A stretch of DNA of 64,000 nucleotides from Alkalibacter rhizosphaerae. Its GTDB lineage: Bacteria; Bacillota; Clostridia; Eubacteriales; Alkalibacteraceae. The stretch lies in contig NZ_CP071444.1 of the NCBI RefSeq assembly GCF_017352215.1, forward strand, positions 1,860,001-1,924,000. Reading direction: 5' to 3'. Below are positions 1-7,872 of this stretch, in pieces. The position numbers and the translations under genes were made by a program. The notes below the pieces were generated by a model. That model searched no databases. It was not told where the DNA came from and was given only the letters and a program-made list of their open reading frames with translations. Every line of letters begins with the position of its first letter. Positions within the stretch are counted from its first letter, which is position 1.

Positions 1-1176
1 TTGGATCGGACCGCAGATCTGGATGCGGAGATCGCCGTATCCACCTCCAACATGAACCTGGGTGGTCTGGCTGGAGAGGGAATGGAAGTGATCGTAACCG
101 GTCGCGATCTGGACTCCCTGCGTACAATATCCGATGATGTTGCCGAATTGTTGGCACAAACGGAAGGCATGGTCAACGTGGAGACCAGTTTTGTCAGTGA
201 AGCTATGGAGATCCGTGTGATCGTCGACAAGGAAAAAGCCATGGGAAAAGGGTTGACCGTGGCCCAGGTATTCCAAGCCGTCAGCTCCAGCATTTCCGCC
301 GGTAGACAATCTACTGTGCTGCTGGTGGAAAACAAGGAATTTCCGGTCATCGTAGTGGATGACAAAAGTGAAACGGTCACCAGGGAAAACCTTGGAGAAT
401 TGGAGATCCCTTTTGAATCGGAAGGAGAAAAGTCCACCGTCCGCTTGGATGAGATCGCTGACCTTCAGGAGACGGAAGGTTTGCAGGCAATCCGCAGGGA
501 TGCCCAACAGCGGTATGTTTCGGTCACCGGTGATTTGTTGCCGGATTACAACATCGGCCTGGTCAGTCGGGAACTTGAAAAGAAACTGGTCGACTACGAT
601 GTACCGGAAGGTTATGATGTTCGCATCGCCGGTGAGACGGAAACCATCAACGATACTTTGGGAGATTTGACCTTGATGATCTTGTTGGCCATCGTTTTTG
701 TGTATTTGATCATGGTGGCCCAATTTCAATCCCTCCTGTTTCCGTTCATCGTCATGTTCACCATTCCTTTGGCTTTCACAGGTGGATTTTTGGCACTGTT
801 CTTTACAGGAACGGAAATCAGCGTCATTTCCATGTTGGGTTTCCTGGTGCTCAGCGGAGTCGTCGTCAATAACGGCATCGTCTTTGTGGATTACACCAAC
901 CAATTGATGGAAGAAGGAATGGAGAAAAAGGAAGCCTTGCTGGAAGCGGGACGAGTTCGGATCCGGCCCATCCTAATGACGGCCATCACGACCATTCTCG
1001 GACTGTCCACCCTTTCCTTTGGCATGGGTATGGGCGCGGAAATGCTCCAACCCCTGGCCATCACCGCCATTGGAGGACTGACGTATGCCACATTGTTGAC
1101 ACTCTTCGTGGTACCGGTCATGTACGATCTGTTCCAACGAAAAAGCCACATCAACAAAGCGGCTATGGAGGAATAG
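1..1176 (+). CDS. RND-family efflux transporter, C-terminal part (5' end outside window)
   Basis: Fragment of 391 residues, open at the left edge, matching the C-terminal half of an AcrB/MMPL-type RND proton-driven exporter in the cytoplasmic membrane. The first ~215 residues are porter-domain sequence. From about residue 219 a series of membrane segments follows (LTLMILLAIVFVYLIMVAQF, then IVMFTIPLAFTGGFLALFF), with the family-typical GVVVNNGIVFVDYTN stretch and a final segment ending VVPVMYDLF. Full-length relatives are about 1000 residues, so some 60% is missing. The next gene, a TetR regulator, starts 3 bases after the stop, which suggests a self-regulated efflux operon. The substrate cannot be inferred. 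Confidence 0.88.
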   Translation: MDRTADLDAEIAVSTSNMNLGGLAGEGMEVIVTGRDLDSLRTISDDVAELLAQTEGMVNVETSFVSEAMEIRVIVDKEKAMGKGLTVAQVFQAVSSSISAGRQSTVLLVENKEFPVIVVDDKSETVTRENLGELEIPFESEGEKSTVRLDEIADLQETEGLQAIRRDAQQRYVSVTGDLLPDYNIGLVSRELEKKLVDYDVPEGYDVRIAGETETINDTLGDLTLMILLAIVFVYLIMVAQFQSLLFPFIVMFTIPLAFTGGFLALFFTGTEISVISMLGFLVLSGVVVNNGIVFVDYTNQLMEEGMEKKEALLEAGRVRIRPILMTAITTILGLSTLSFGMGMGAEMLQPLAITAIGGLTYATLLTLFVVPVMYDLFQRKSHINKAAMEE

Positions 1177-1179
1177 AAA

Positions 1180-1788
1180 ATGGATAAGCCATATATGGAA
1201 AAAGAAATTGCCATCATGGAGGGCGCCATTGCCCTCCTGCGATCCGGGATCCATCCATACCAACTGAAGGTCAGCGACATTGCAGATGCAGCAGAGATCG
1301 GGAAAGGAACCGTATACCAGTATTTTTCGACCAAAGAAGAAGTGATCGGCAGAAGCGTCCTCTACAACCTGGAGAAGGAAACCAATGCCATGCTTGAGAC
1401 CCTGACCACCACATCCGGATTTCGGCATCGACTGGATCTGGTTTTGGATCAGATCCAACGAAATCTCCGGGACCCCTTGTCGCCTTTCCATGTTTTGTCT
1501 TCTGCGAAGGAATACGGAGCCATCATAAAAAAATGCATGCCTGGAGACGGCAGTTTTGCCCATGAGATGGATCGTTTTCACCAGGTGGTGGATCTCGTTG
1601 TGCAGGAAGGTCTGAAGGAAGGCATCGTGGATGCCCAAGACGACCGGATGTACTGCCAAACGGTGATCAAAAGCGCTTTGTTTGCTTGGGGGCATAATCT
1701 GATTCGTTTGGCGGTGGAAGGAAATGAAGATGTGTTGTCCGACCGCAGTTCCATCTACAAGATGGTGGAACGTGCGTTCAAAATATAG
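1180..1788 (+). CDS. TetR/AcrR-family transcriptional regulator
   Basis: A 202-residue protein with an N-terminal TetR-type helix-turn-helix at about residues 12-58; the recognition part reads IADAAEIGKGTVYQYFSTKEEV, the classic TetR signature. The remaining ~140 residues form the variable ligand-binding helical domain. The gene begins 3 bases after the RND exporter stop and is followed closely by a nitroreductase gene, so it probably represses this operon and responds to a compound exported by the pump. The inducer cannot be told from sequence. Confidence 0.88.
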   Translation: MDKPYMEKEIAIMEGAIALLRSGIHPYQLKVSDIADAAEIGKGTVYQYFSTKEEVIGRSVLYNLEKETNAMLETLTTTSGFRHRLDLVLDQIQRNLRDPLSPFHVLSSAKEYGAIIKKCMPGDGSFAHEMDRFHQVVDLVVQEGLKEGIVDAQDDRMYCQTVIKSALFAWGHNLIRLAVEGNEDVLSDRSSIYKMVERAFKI

Positions 1789-1802
1789 AGAGGGTGAATG
1801 AA

Positions 1803-2321
1803 ATGTTGGAAAAACTCAAGACCTATCGAAGTATTCGCAAGTATGAGGAAAAGCCGGTGGACGATGAAGTATTGAAGACCTTGTTGGGAGCTGCCTTGCT
1901 GGCACCGTCGTCCCGGGGTTTGCGATCCTGGGAGTTCGTGGTGGTGACAGACCCTGACTTGAAAAACAAGCTCTCCAAAGCAAAAATTGGAGGAGGCGGT
2001 TTTTTGAAGGATGCTCCTGTGGTCGTCGTTGTTATGGCAGATCCTGCCGTATCCGATGTTTGGGTGGAAGACTGCAGCATCGCAGCCTACACCATTCAGC
2101 TTTGCGCCCGAGATCAAGGTTTGGGATCCTGTTGGGCCCAGATTCGATTGCGCAAGGACGGTGATGGGGTGGACGCTGAAGAGAATGTGCGGCAGATCTT
2201 GCAGATCCCGGCCAAGTATTCCGTTGACAGCATCATCGCCATCGGACATCCTGCAGAAGAAAAAGATCCATATACCCAGACGGATATGGATTGGACGAAG
2301 ATACACTACAACTCCTATTAA
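1803..2321 (+). CDS. Nitroreductase family protein (FMN-dependent)
   Basis: About 172 residues of the nitroreductase fold, a homodimeric FMN-binding oxidoreductase. The N-terminal YRSIRKYEEKPVDDEVL segment and the LLAPSSRGLRSWEFVVV segment are the FMN-binding signatures of the family, and the C-terminal half has IAIGHPAEEK. The open frame extends to a GTG at 1794, but AGAGAGGGTG at 1787-1796 is well placed for the ATG at 1803, which I chose. It is the last gene of the RND-TetR-nitroreductase run and is followed directly by a terminator. Its likely role is reduction of nitro-aromatics or quinones; the physiological substrate is unknown. Confidence 0.85.
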   Translation: MLEKLKTYRSIRKYEEKPVDDEVLKTLLGAALLAPSSRGLRSWEFVVVTDPDLKNKLSKAKIGGGGFLKDAPVVVVVMADPAVSDVWVEDCSIAAYTIQLCARDQGLGSCWAQIRLRKDGDGVDAEENVRQILQIPAKYSVDSIIAIGHPAEEKDPYTQTDMDWTKIHYNSY

Positions 2322-2347
2322 AAAAAGAGGGCCACGGCCCTCTTTTG
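2322..2347 (+). terminator. Intrinsic terminator after the nitroreductase gene
   Basis: Perfect inverted repeat AAAAGAGGGC / GCCCTCTTTT (2323-2332 and 2337-2346) starting at the nitroreductase stop codon. The stem ends in a T-rich tract. It probably ends the RND-TetR-nitroreductase transcript. Confidence 0.75.
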
Positions 2348-2371
2348 GTTTGCGCTACAGACAAAAATGTC

Positions 2372-2785
2372 CTAGCTCAATGCAGGTTTCATAAACTCTG
2401 GGATTTCCGAGTCTTCTGCACATACGCTAAGAACGAATTGAACACTGTATTTATCTTCAAGCTTTCTTATATCAGAAAACAGACTTTCCAATTGGGAGAT
2501 ATTGTCCAAATTGACGATGCGAAGCACGTTGTCGATGTAGATGGTGGTGATGTCGTAGTTTTCTGCAATGACGCCGTTCAGAAAACCGAAAAAGACTTTT
2601 GGATCATCAATGAAAAAATCTTCTACGTTGATGTAACGAATCTGGTTGTCCAATTTGACACGATATTTTTCTCGATCGTTGATGAAAACGACTTCCCCTT
2701 CGTGGTTTGCGTTGTTGTCATTGGCATAATCGATCATTGTTTTGGTCTTTCCACTTCCTTTTGGCCCTGAGACGATTTGAACCAT
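2372..2785 (-). CDS. Small P-loop ATP/GTP-binding protein, function unknown
   Basis: A 137-residue protein starting MVQIVSGPKGSGKT, where GPKGSGKT is a Walker A loop at residues 7-14. A hydrophobic strand ending in Asp (TTIYIDN, about residue 77) may serve as Walker B. The open frame extends 28 codons further upstream, but an AAAGAGGTG ribosome site lies just before the ATG at 2785. Short stand-alone P-loop proteins of this type are frequent in Clostridia and usually left unnamed; I do not assign a function. It is divergent from the V4R-PP2C phosphatase gene. Confidence 0.7.
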   Translation of the reverse strand: MVQIVSGPKGSGKTKTMIDYANDNNANHEGEVVFINDREKYRVKLDNQIRYINVEDFFIDDPKVFFGFLNGVIAENYDITTIYIDNVLRIVNLDNISQLESLFSDIRKLEDKYSVQFVLSVCAEDSEIPEFMKPALS

Positions 2786-2812
2786 GGTAGACACCTCTTT
2801 CGCTTTTCTTTT

Positions 2813-2841
2813 ATTATATAGCGAAAAGAGGAGGAATTCAA
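2813..2841 (-). promoter_or_regulatory. Sigma-A-type promoter for the small P-loop protein gene
   Basis: On the minus strand, TTGAAT (2841-2836) and TATAAT (2818-2813) are separated by 17 bases. They lie about 30 bases upstream of the ribosome site of the P-loop gene. Confidence 0.6.
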
Positions 2842-2905
2842 ACAAAGTTGGTAAATATATTGTATACATACCGGGTATTTATAAAAAAATCGAAGGAAAT
2901 TAACA

Positions 2906-2934
2906 TGGAAAATGTAGGGAGATTATACTATAAT
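2906..2934 (+). promoter_or_regulatory. Probable sigma-A-type promoter for the V4R-PP2C gene
   Basis: TGGAAA (2906-2911), 17-base spacer, TATAAT (2929-2934). An overlapping TATACT lies at 2924-2929. The -10 box is convincing and the -35 box is weak. Confidence 0.5.
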
Positions 2935-2963
2935 GATGCTAAGGCCGAAAGGAGGGTTGGATC

Positions 2964-4343
2964 TTGAGCGAATCTTTTTTACGGGATTTTAAAAATGTGA
3001 TCAGTCATCAGCTGCAAGAAATGGAAAATCAGATGCAACTTTCTTTGGAGGATATCAGTTGCCCGATTCGGGAAGAACTTGGAGGCAGCATCGACCTGCT
3101 TTACATGCGGATCATGAGGATGGCATTGCGGGAAACCTACGGTGGGAAACTTTCCGCCGCCATTTTATATGAAGCCGGAAAGAACATCGCCATGTCCTCT
3201 TTCGACATTCTGGAGATCAATGATTTGACGGATTACCTCAACCAACTGATGCTTGGGAAAACCCGGGTGGTGGAAACCAACGGAAACCACATTATCTTCG
3301 AGGAAGACGAATGTGCCGTGTGTTCCGGTCTGCCGGATATCGGGGAAGCCCTGTGTTCCTTTGAAAGCGGGTTCATTGCCGGTGGGTTGAGCAAAATGTT
3401 GGACATGGACGTCGTGGTCACGGAAACGAAGTGCTGGGGGTTGGGAGATCAGATCTGTCGGTTCGAAGCCGATCTTTTTCCGAAAGGGACCCTGCAAAAC
3501 GACGGTCGCCAAATCAATACCATGGACATGATCGCCACGCTGGCATCCAAGGCATCCATGGCCATCGAACTCAACAAGGAGCTCCAATACAAAAACGATA
3601 TTTTCAACAAACAGTTGGAATTTGCACAAAACATACAGAAGAGCATCATCCCGGATGTCTCCAAATTCAAGTCGGACCGTTTGGATTTTTACGCCTATTT
3701 GAAGCCGTTCCGAAAAGTGGGTGGAGATTTTTATGATATTTTTTCATTGAACAAAGACAAGGTGGGCATCGCCATTGCGGACATGGCGGGGCACGGCATC
3801 GATGCAGCCATGATCACCACGATGGTGAAGTTGATCCTGCGTCATTGTTCTCTGACAGAAGGGATATTGGAGGATCCTTCCAGAGTCATGAAGTATGTGG
3901 AAAGAGATATGGGGGATGTGCTCCCAAACACATATTTCAGCATGATCTATCTGACAGTAGACATGGATCATCGATCCATCACCTACAGCAATGCAGGACA
4001 TCCTTCACCGATTTTGTATCGAAAAAAGCAAAACGTGATACAATTTTTAAAAGCCAACCTCCCTTTGGTGGGATTAAACAAATACATGCCGGAACAGGGT
4101 TTTGTTTCCAATTCCATCTTGTATGAACCGGGAGACCAGCTGTTTTTGTACACCGATGGAATTCCGGAAGTTCGAAACATCAAAGGAGATTTTTTCAACA
4201 TCAACAAAATGTTGGACATCATCAAAGATCCCAAACTGGAATCCGTGGATGACATCGGCAAGGAGATCATTCGCAAAGCAACGGAATTTCGCAGCTTCAT
4301 GTCCCAGGAAGACGACATTTGCCTGATCGGAGTTCAGCTGTGA
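2964..4343 (+). CDS. V4R-domain PP2C/SpoIIE-type serine phosphatase
   Basis: A 459-residue protein with a TTG start preceded by AAAGGAGGG at 2948-2956. Residues ~75-170 resemble the V4R (4-vinyl reductase-like) small-molecule sensing domain, with cysteines in DECAVCSGLPDIGEALCSF. A short helical linker (NKQLEFAQNIQKSIIP) leads into a SpoIIE/RsbU-type PP2C domain at ~225-459, with metal-site motifs FRKVGGDFYDIF, IADMAGHGIDAA and LYTDGIPE. RsbU-like enzymes dephosphorylate anti-anti-sigma factors in partner-switching pathways. No anti-sigma or anti-anti-sigma gene is visible here, so its target is unknown. It overlaps the next start by one base (TGATG). Confidence 0.85.
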   Translation: MSESFLRDFKNVISHQLQEMENQMQLSLEDISCPIREELGGSIDLLYMRIMRMALRETYGGKLSAAILYEAGKNIAMSSFDILEINDLTDYLNQLMLGKTRVVETNGNHIIFEEDECAVCSGLPDIGEALCSFESGFIAGGLSKMLDMDVVVTETKCWGLGDQICRFEADLFPKGTLQNDGRQINTMDMIATLASKASMAIELNKELQYKNDIFNKQLEFAQNIQKSIIPDVSKFKSDRLDFYAYLKPFRKVGGDFYDIFSLNKDKVGIAIADMAGHGIDAAMITTMVKLILRHCSLTEGILEDPSRVMKYVERDMGDVLPNTYFSMIYLTVDMDHRSITYSNAGHPSPILYRKKQNVIQFLKANLPLVGLNKYMPEQGFVSNSILYEPGDQLFLYTDGIPEVRNIKGDFFNINKMLDIIKDPKLESVDDIGKEIIRKATEFRSFMSQEDDICLIGVQL

Positions 4344-5296
4344 TGGAAAACGGATCTTTGTACCATTCTTTCGCAGATGCCATGATGGAGAAATACGGGG
4401 AAAAAGTATACAAGATCCCCATCAGCATCAGCAGAAATTGTCCCAACCGGGACGGGATCCTGGGCGTGGGAGGTTGCAGCTTTTGTGGAGAATCAGGAGC
4501 CGGACATGAAACCTTGTCCAATACCATCCCAATAAAGGAACAGTTTCAACAGAATGCCAGCTACATTCAAAAAAAGTACAAGGCGAAAAAATTCATACCC
4601 TATTTTCAGGACTTTACCAATACCTACATGGATCTGGAACGGTTCCGGGAAAACATGATGGCAATAACGGATCCTTCCGTGGTAGGTATCGCCGTGTCCA
4701 CCCGGCCCGATTGCATCGACCGGGATCGTCTGGAAGTTTTGAAGCATGTATCCCGAGCCCAAGGCTGGGACATATATTTGGAGCTAGGTTTGCAAAGCGT
4801 CAATTACAAAACATTGAAAAAAATCGACCGGGGTCATAGCCTGGCGGAATTTATCGACGCTTTGGCCATGATCCGGCCCTACGGATTCGATGTTTGTGCC
4901 CACATGATCCTTAATTTGCCGTGGGACGACATGGAAGATGTGGTGGAAGGAGCCAAAGTCCTGTCTGCTTTGCAGGTGGACGGGGTCAAACTTCATGCTC
5001 TTTACATCGAGGAGAATACGAAAATGGCAATGGAATACACCCGGGGGGATTGGCCCATGATCTCCTTGGAAGAGTACGTGGACCGGGTAGTGGCGTTTTT
5101 GTGCTGGTTGTCGCCGGAAGTATCCATTCATCGACTTATAGGGAGAGCTCCAAAAGAGGGGACCCTGTTTGTCAACTGGAACCGGAGCTGGTGGGTCATT
5201 CGAGACCAGATCGAAGAAAAAATGAAAAAAGAAAACCTCCATCAGGGCATCTATTTCGACTACCTGGGAGGCAAAGGGCTCCAACCCTTCAGATGA
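4343..5296 (+). CDS. YhcC-type radical SAM protein (TIGR01212 family)
   Basis: A 317-residue radical SAM protein. The iron-sulfur ligands are the spaced set C33, C45 and C48 (RNCPNRDG then GGCSFCGE), the pattern of the YhcC/TIGR01212 family rather than plain CxxxCxxC. DFTNTYMDLERF and LGLQSVNYKTLKKIDRGH are family segments. The ATG at 4343 overlaps the upstream stop as TGATG; an upstream in-frame start at 4319 lacks a ribosome site. The biochemical role of the family is unsettled. The 3' end overlaps the convergent histidine phosphatase gene by 8 bases. Confidence 0.82.
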   Translation: MENGSLYHSFADAMMEKYGEKVYKIPISISRNCPNRDGILGVGGCSFCGESGAGHETLSNTIPIKEQFQQNASYIQKKYKAKKFIPYFQDFTNTYMDLERFRENMMAITDPSVVGIAVSTRPDCIDRDRLEVLKHVSRAQGWDIYLELGLQSVNYKTLKKIDRGHSLAEFIDALAMIRPYGFDVCAHMILNLPWDDMEDVVEGAKVLSALQVDGVKLHALYIEENTKMAMEYTRGDWPMISLEEYVDRVVAFLCWLSPEVSIHRLIGRAPKEGTLFVNWNRSWWVIRDQIEEKMKKENLHQGIYFDYLGGKGLQPFR

Positions 5297-5864
5297 AACG
5301 CCAGGTGACCGGTCCGTCATCGGGTATGCACAAATGAAGGATGGAGAGATTGGGTATGTCCAGACCACCGGTTTTTGCCGGTGTTTTTTTTGTGATGCAA
5401 TAAACCAGAAAACGGATCACCGCCTTGTGGGTGATCAGAAGACAGTCTTTTCTTTCCTTGAGCAAAGAGTTCACCAAGGGACAGATCCTTTTCGCCGCCT
5501 CTTCAAATGATTCGCCATTTGGCGGGTCGATATAGCCGTTGGACGGAATATTTTCCATCAAGAAAGAATAGCGTTGCTGTACCTCCTCCCAGGTGGATCC
5601 TTCCCAGTCTCCGAAGGATACTTCCTGGAGCCGGCTTTCCACCACCAGTGGTATTTGGTCGTTTTGACGGATGATCTGTGCCGTTTCCAGTGCTCGTGCC
5701 ATAGGACTGGTGAGAATGATTTCGAAGGTCAGATCCTGGACTTTGCGGCGTATTTGTCGGGCTTCCTCCCTGCCGGCGGGGTGGAGGGGGATGTCAGTGG
5801 CACCCTGGATCTTATGGTCCAGATTCCATTGTGTGGTGCCATGACGCAATACGTAGATATTCAT
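5289..5864 (-). CDS. Histidine phosphatase family protein (phosphoglycerate mutase-like)
   Basis: A 191-residue member of the histidine phosphatase superfamily. The RHG phosphohistidine motif appears at the N-terminus (MNIYVLRHGTTQWN). Further family features are the LTSPMARALETA segment, the catalytic Glu region ('EVSFGDWEG') and a late catalytic His (LLITHKAVIRFL). AGGAGG at 5871-5876 fits the ATG at 5864 better than the ATG at 5870. The gene lies 61 bases downstream of fba, behind a terminator, so it may be expressed by read-through. The substrate is not predictable; cobalamin-pathway CobC and general phosphatases share these motifs. Confidence 0.82.
   Translation of the reverse strand: MNIYVLRHGTTQWNLDHKIQGATDIPLHPAGREEARQIRRKVQDLTFEIILTSPMARALETAQIIRQNDQIPLVVESRLQEVSFGDWEGSTWEEVQQRYSFLMENIPSNGYIDPPNGESFEEAAKRICPLVNSLLKERKDCLLITHKAVIRFLVYCITKKTPAKTGGLDIPNLSILHLCIPDDGPVTWRFI
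5366..5391 (+). terminator. Plus-strand intrinsic terminator inside the antisense phosphatase gene
   Basis: CACCGG (5366-5371), loop TTTTTG, CCGGTG (5378-5383), then eight T residues. It would end the radical SAM transcript. It lies within the coding sequence of the opposite-strand histidine phosphatase, about 70 bases past the radical SAM stop. Confidence 0.75.
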
Positions 5865-5880
5865 TTTCATCCTCCTATTA

Positions 5881-5913
5881 AAAAAGAAGGCATGGGATCC
5901 CATGCCTTCTTTG
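5881..5913 (-). terminator. Intrinsic terminator downstream of fba
   Basis: A perfect 30-base palindrome centred on GGGATCCC (5884-5913) is followed on the minus strand by T residues (5886-5881). The T-tract runs almost into the AGGAGG of the phosphatase gene. Confidence 0.8.
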
Positions 5914-5925
5914 CGTTTGCCGCGT

Positions 5926-6855
5926 TTATCGCTTTCCGCTGGCTCCCAACACGTTCTTGATTTTATGCTGCACCATCTTTTGAATGGCATCCCGGCCTGG
6001 TCCCAGGTACTTTCTGGGATCGAATTCCGAAGGATGTTCTACAAAGGTTTGTCGGATGGATGCTGTCATGGCCAGACGAAGGTCTGTGTCGATGTTGATC
6101 TTGCAAACACCGGATTTGGCTGCTTGTCGAAGCATTTCTTCCGGGACTCCCCGAGCTCCTGGGATCTCCCCGCCGTATTTGTTGCATAAAGCCACAAACT
6201 CTTCCGGTACGCTGCTGGCTCCGTGGAGCACCAACGGGAATCCGGGCAGTTTGCTGGTGATGACTTCCAGACGAGCAAAGTCTAGAGATGGCTCTCCCTT
6301 GAATTTGTATGCTCCGTGGCTGGTTCCGATGGCTATGGCCAGGGAATCGACGCCGGTCCGCTCCACAAATTCAACGGCTTCGTCCGGGTCTGTGTAGGTA
6401 GCATCCTTGGAAGACACTTTAACGGCATCTTCCACTCCCGCCAGTTTTCCCAGTTCGCCTTCCACCGTGACACCGAATTGTTTGGCGTAATCCACCACCC
6501 GTTTTGTCAAAGCAATGTTTTCTTCCAGTGGATATTTGGATCCGTCGATCATGACGGATGAAAAACCATCGTCGATACAGGCTTTGCAGATTTCAAAATC
6601 TTCACCGTGGTCCAAGTGCAACACGATATCCAATCCTGTTTCTTCGATAGCGGCTTCCACCAACTTTTTCAAATAAATGGGATTTGCATACTTCCTGGCA
6701 CCTGCAGATACTTGAAGGATCAGGGGTGCATTTTCCGCCTGGGCGGCAGAAACGATTCCTTGAATGATTTCCATGTTGTTCACATTGAAAGCACCTACAG
6801 CGTATCCGCCTTCATATGCTTTTTTGAACATCTCGATCGAATTGACCAATGCCAT
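5926..6855 (-). CDS. fba: Fructose-1,6-bisphosphate aldolase, class II
   Basis: A 309-residue class II (zinc) aldolase of the FbaA/GatY family. It interconverts fructose-1,6-bisphosphate with dihydroxyacetone phosphate and glyceraldehyde-3-phosphate in cytosolic glycolysis and gluconeogenesis. Metal and active-site motifs are HLDHGEDFEICKACI (about residues 80-94), GTSHGAYKF (about 178) and LVLHGASSVP (about 209). The N-terminus ALVNSIEMFKKAYEGGYAVGAFNVNN is typical. The ATG at 6855 has AGGAGGT upstream. It is divergent from ogt and monocistronic apart from possible read-through to the phosphatase gene. Confidence 0.95.
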   Translation of the reverse strand: MALVNSIEMFKKAYEGGYAVGAFNVNNMEIIQGIVSAAQAENAPLILQVSAGARKYANPIYLKKLVEAAIEETGLDIVLHLDHGEDFEICKACIDDGFSSVMIDGSKYPLEENIALTKRVVDYAKQFGVTVEGELGKLAGVEDAVKVSSKDATYTDPDEAVEFVERTGVDSLAIAIGTSHGAYKFKGEPSLDFARLEVITSKLPGFPLVLHGASSVPEEFVALCNKYGGEIPGARGVPEEMLRQAAKSGVCKINIDTDLRLAMTASIRQTFVEHPSEFDPRKYLGPGRDAIQKMVQHKIKNVLGASGKR

Positions 6856-6967
6856 CGATAATGACCTCCTCTATGTTTATTGTATTTGTATGAAGTTCTT
6901 ATGATTTTAGTATACCTTATTCATTTTCAAATATCTATCATTTTTGCAAGGAAGAAGGTGACAACGA

Positions 6968-6996
6968 TTGCAGAAATGAGCCGGGGAAGATATACT
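6968..6996 (+). promoter_or_regulatory. Promoter of the ogt gene
   Basis: TTGCAG (6968-6973), 17-base spacer, TATACT (6991-6996). It lies 26 bases before the ogt start codon. Confidence 0.6.
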
Positions 6997-7021
6997 CAAA
7001 GGACAAGGGAGGAATGAAAAA

Positions 7022-7492
7022 ATGTATAAAACGTCCATGGAATCCCCCATCGGAAAGCTTTGGATCGTTGCCGGCGAGGAAGGGATCTGCCGCATCGTCT
7101 TTGGGAAAGAACCACAAGAGAAAATGGAAGCAAAGACTACGGATCTCCTTGTGCAGTGCATGATCCAGCTGGATGAGTATTTCTCGGGAAAACGCCGGGA
7201 GTTTGACATTCCCCTGGTGCCGGATTCCACGCCCTTTCAACGACGGGTATATGATCGATTGCTGGCCATTCCCTATGGCCAGACCCAATCCTACAAAGAC
7301 ATTGCCATAGCCGTCGGATCCCCTAAAGGGATGCGGGCGGTGGGAGGAGCCAACAACAAAAATCCCATACCCATCATCATACCCTGTCACCGGGTCATTG
7401 GAGCAGATGGCCGTTTGATCGGGTACGGAGGAGGAGTCTCCATCAAAAAATGGTTGTTGGATCATGAAAAAGCCCATAAGGATCATTCTTGA
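7022..7492 (+). CDS. ogt: Methylated-DNA-[protein]-cysteine S-methyltransferase
   Basis: A 156-residue DNA repair protein that transfers the O6-alkyl group from guanine to its own cysteine in a single-use reaction. The acceptor Cys122 is in the invariant PCHRV motif, preceded by the Arg-finger helix region PYGQTQSYKDIA and GGANNKNPIPIIIP. The N-terminal half is the short RNase-H-like domain. GGGAGGAA lies 7 bases before the ATG. It is a single gene, divergent from fba. Its stop codon overlaps the -35 box of the promoter for the following structured RNA. Confidence 0.95.
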   Translation: MYKTSMESPIGKLWIVAGEEGICRIVFGKEPQEKMEAKTTDLLVQCMIQLDEYFSGKRREFDIPLVPDSTPFQRRVYDRLLAIPYGQTQSYKDIAIAVGSPKGMRAVGGANNKNPIPIIIPCHRVIGADGRLIGYGGGVSIKKWLLDHEKAHKDHS

Positions 7493-7517
7493 CGAATCAT
7501 GCGGAAGGCTCTATAAT
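7489..7517 (+). promoter_or_regulatory. Strong sigma-A promoter for the raiA-type RNA
   Basis: TTGACG (7489-7494), exactly 17 bases, TATAAT (7512-7517). The predicted start is near 7524. The -35 hexamer overlaps the ogt stop codon TGA at 7490-7492. Confidence 0.8.
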
Positions 7518-7523
7518 GAAAGC

Positions 7524-7721
7524 ACCTTCAGGTCTGTGGTTGAAAATCGATGCCAGTCGCAGGCGAAACGATCCACGTAAGGCATGCAAAATGCATGCTG
7601 ATCATGGTGCGGCCTAGATGTAAGACCGTCCAACAACAGTTGAGAGGAGCAAGTAGTGAGGCGATCCCGAGCGAAACTTCCAGACGGCGAGTGTGGGGGC
7701 AAAGACCAGGTCAGCTGAAGG
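7524..7721 (+). ncRNA. raiA RNA: raiA-type structured noncoding RNA
   Basis: A ~200-base non-coding stretch bounded by a promoter and lying directly upstream of the raiA/hpf gene, the position that defines the raiA RNA motif of Bacillota and Actinomycetota. The two ends pair in nested helices: CCTTCAG (7525-7531) with CTGAAGG (7715-7721), and GGTCT (7531-7535) with AGACC (7703-7707). An internal hairpin GGCATGC / GCATGC is also visible. No credible reading frame occupies it. In clostridia this RNA is reported as abundant and linked to stationary-phase and sporulation physiology. The assignment rests on context and end pairing, not on a covariance-model search. Confidence 0.72.
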
Positions 7722-7726
7722 ACAAA

Positions 7727-7755
7727 GGATGTATCTCGTTATGCGGGATACATCC
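7727..7755 (+). terminator. Hairpin at the 3' end of the raiA-type RNA
   Basis: GGATGTATC (7727-7735) pairs perfectly with GATACATCC (7747-7755) across an 11-base loop. Only a weak T-rich tail follows, so it may be a 3' boundary or processing structure rather than an efficient terminator. Confidence 0.5.
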
Positions 7756-7789
7756 TCTGTGCATTTCTAATAATGAAAAGAAAAGGATA

Positions 7790-7817
7790 TGTTTCGTCTC
7801 TTTAGGGATAGGGTATA
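7790..7817 (+). promoter_or_regulatory. Possible sigma-B-like promoter for the hibernation factor gene
   Basis: TGTTTC (7790-7795) and GGGTATA (7811-7817), with 14-16 bases between the cores, resemble general-stress sigma-B promoters (GTTT ... GGGTA). No good sigma-A -35 box accompanies the TATAAA in the same region. Stress control of hpf is known in other Bacillota; here it is an inference. Confidence 0.4.
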
Positions 7818-7872
7818 AAAGTATAAACCAATCAGAGTCAAGACAAACATAAAGTCAAAGGAGTTGTTGTTT

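Noticed and set aside
2291-2770. 159-residue plus-strand frame opposite the small P-loop ATPase
   Set aside because: The minus-strand frame has a Walker A motif, promoter and ribosome site; the plus-strand frame has none and begins within the preceding gene's end and terminator.
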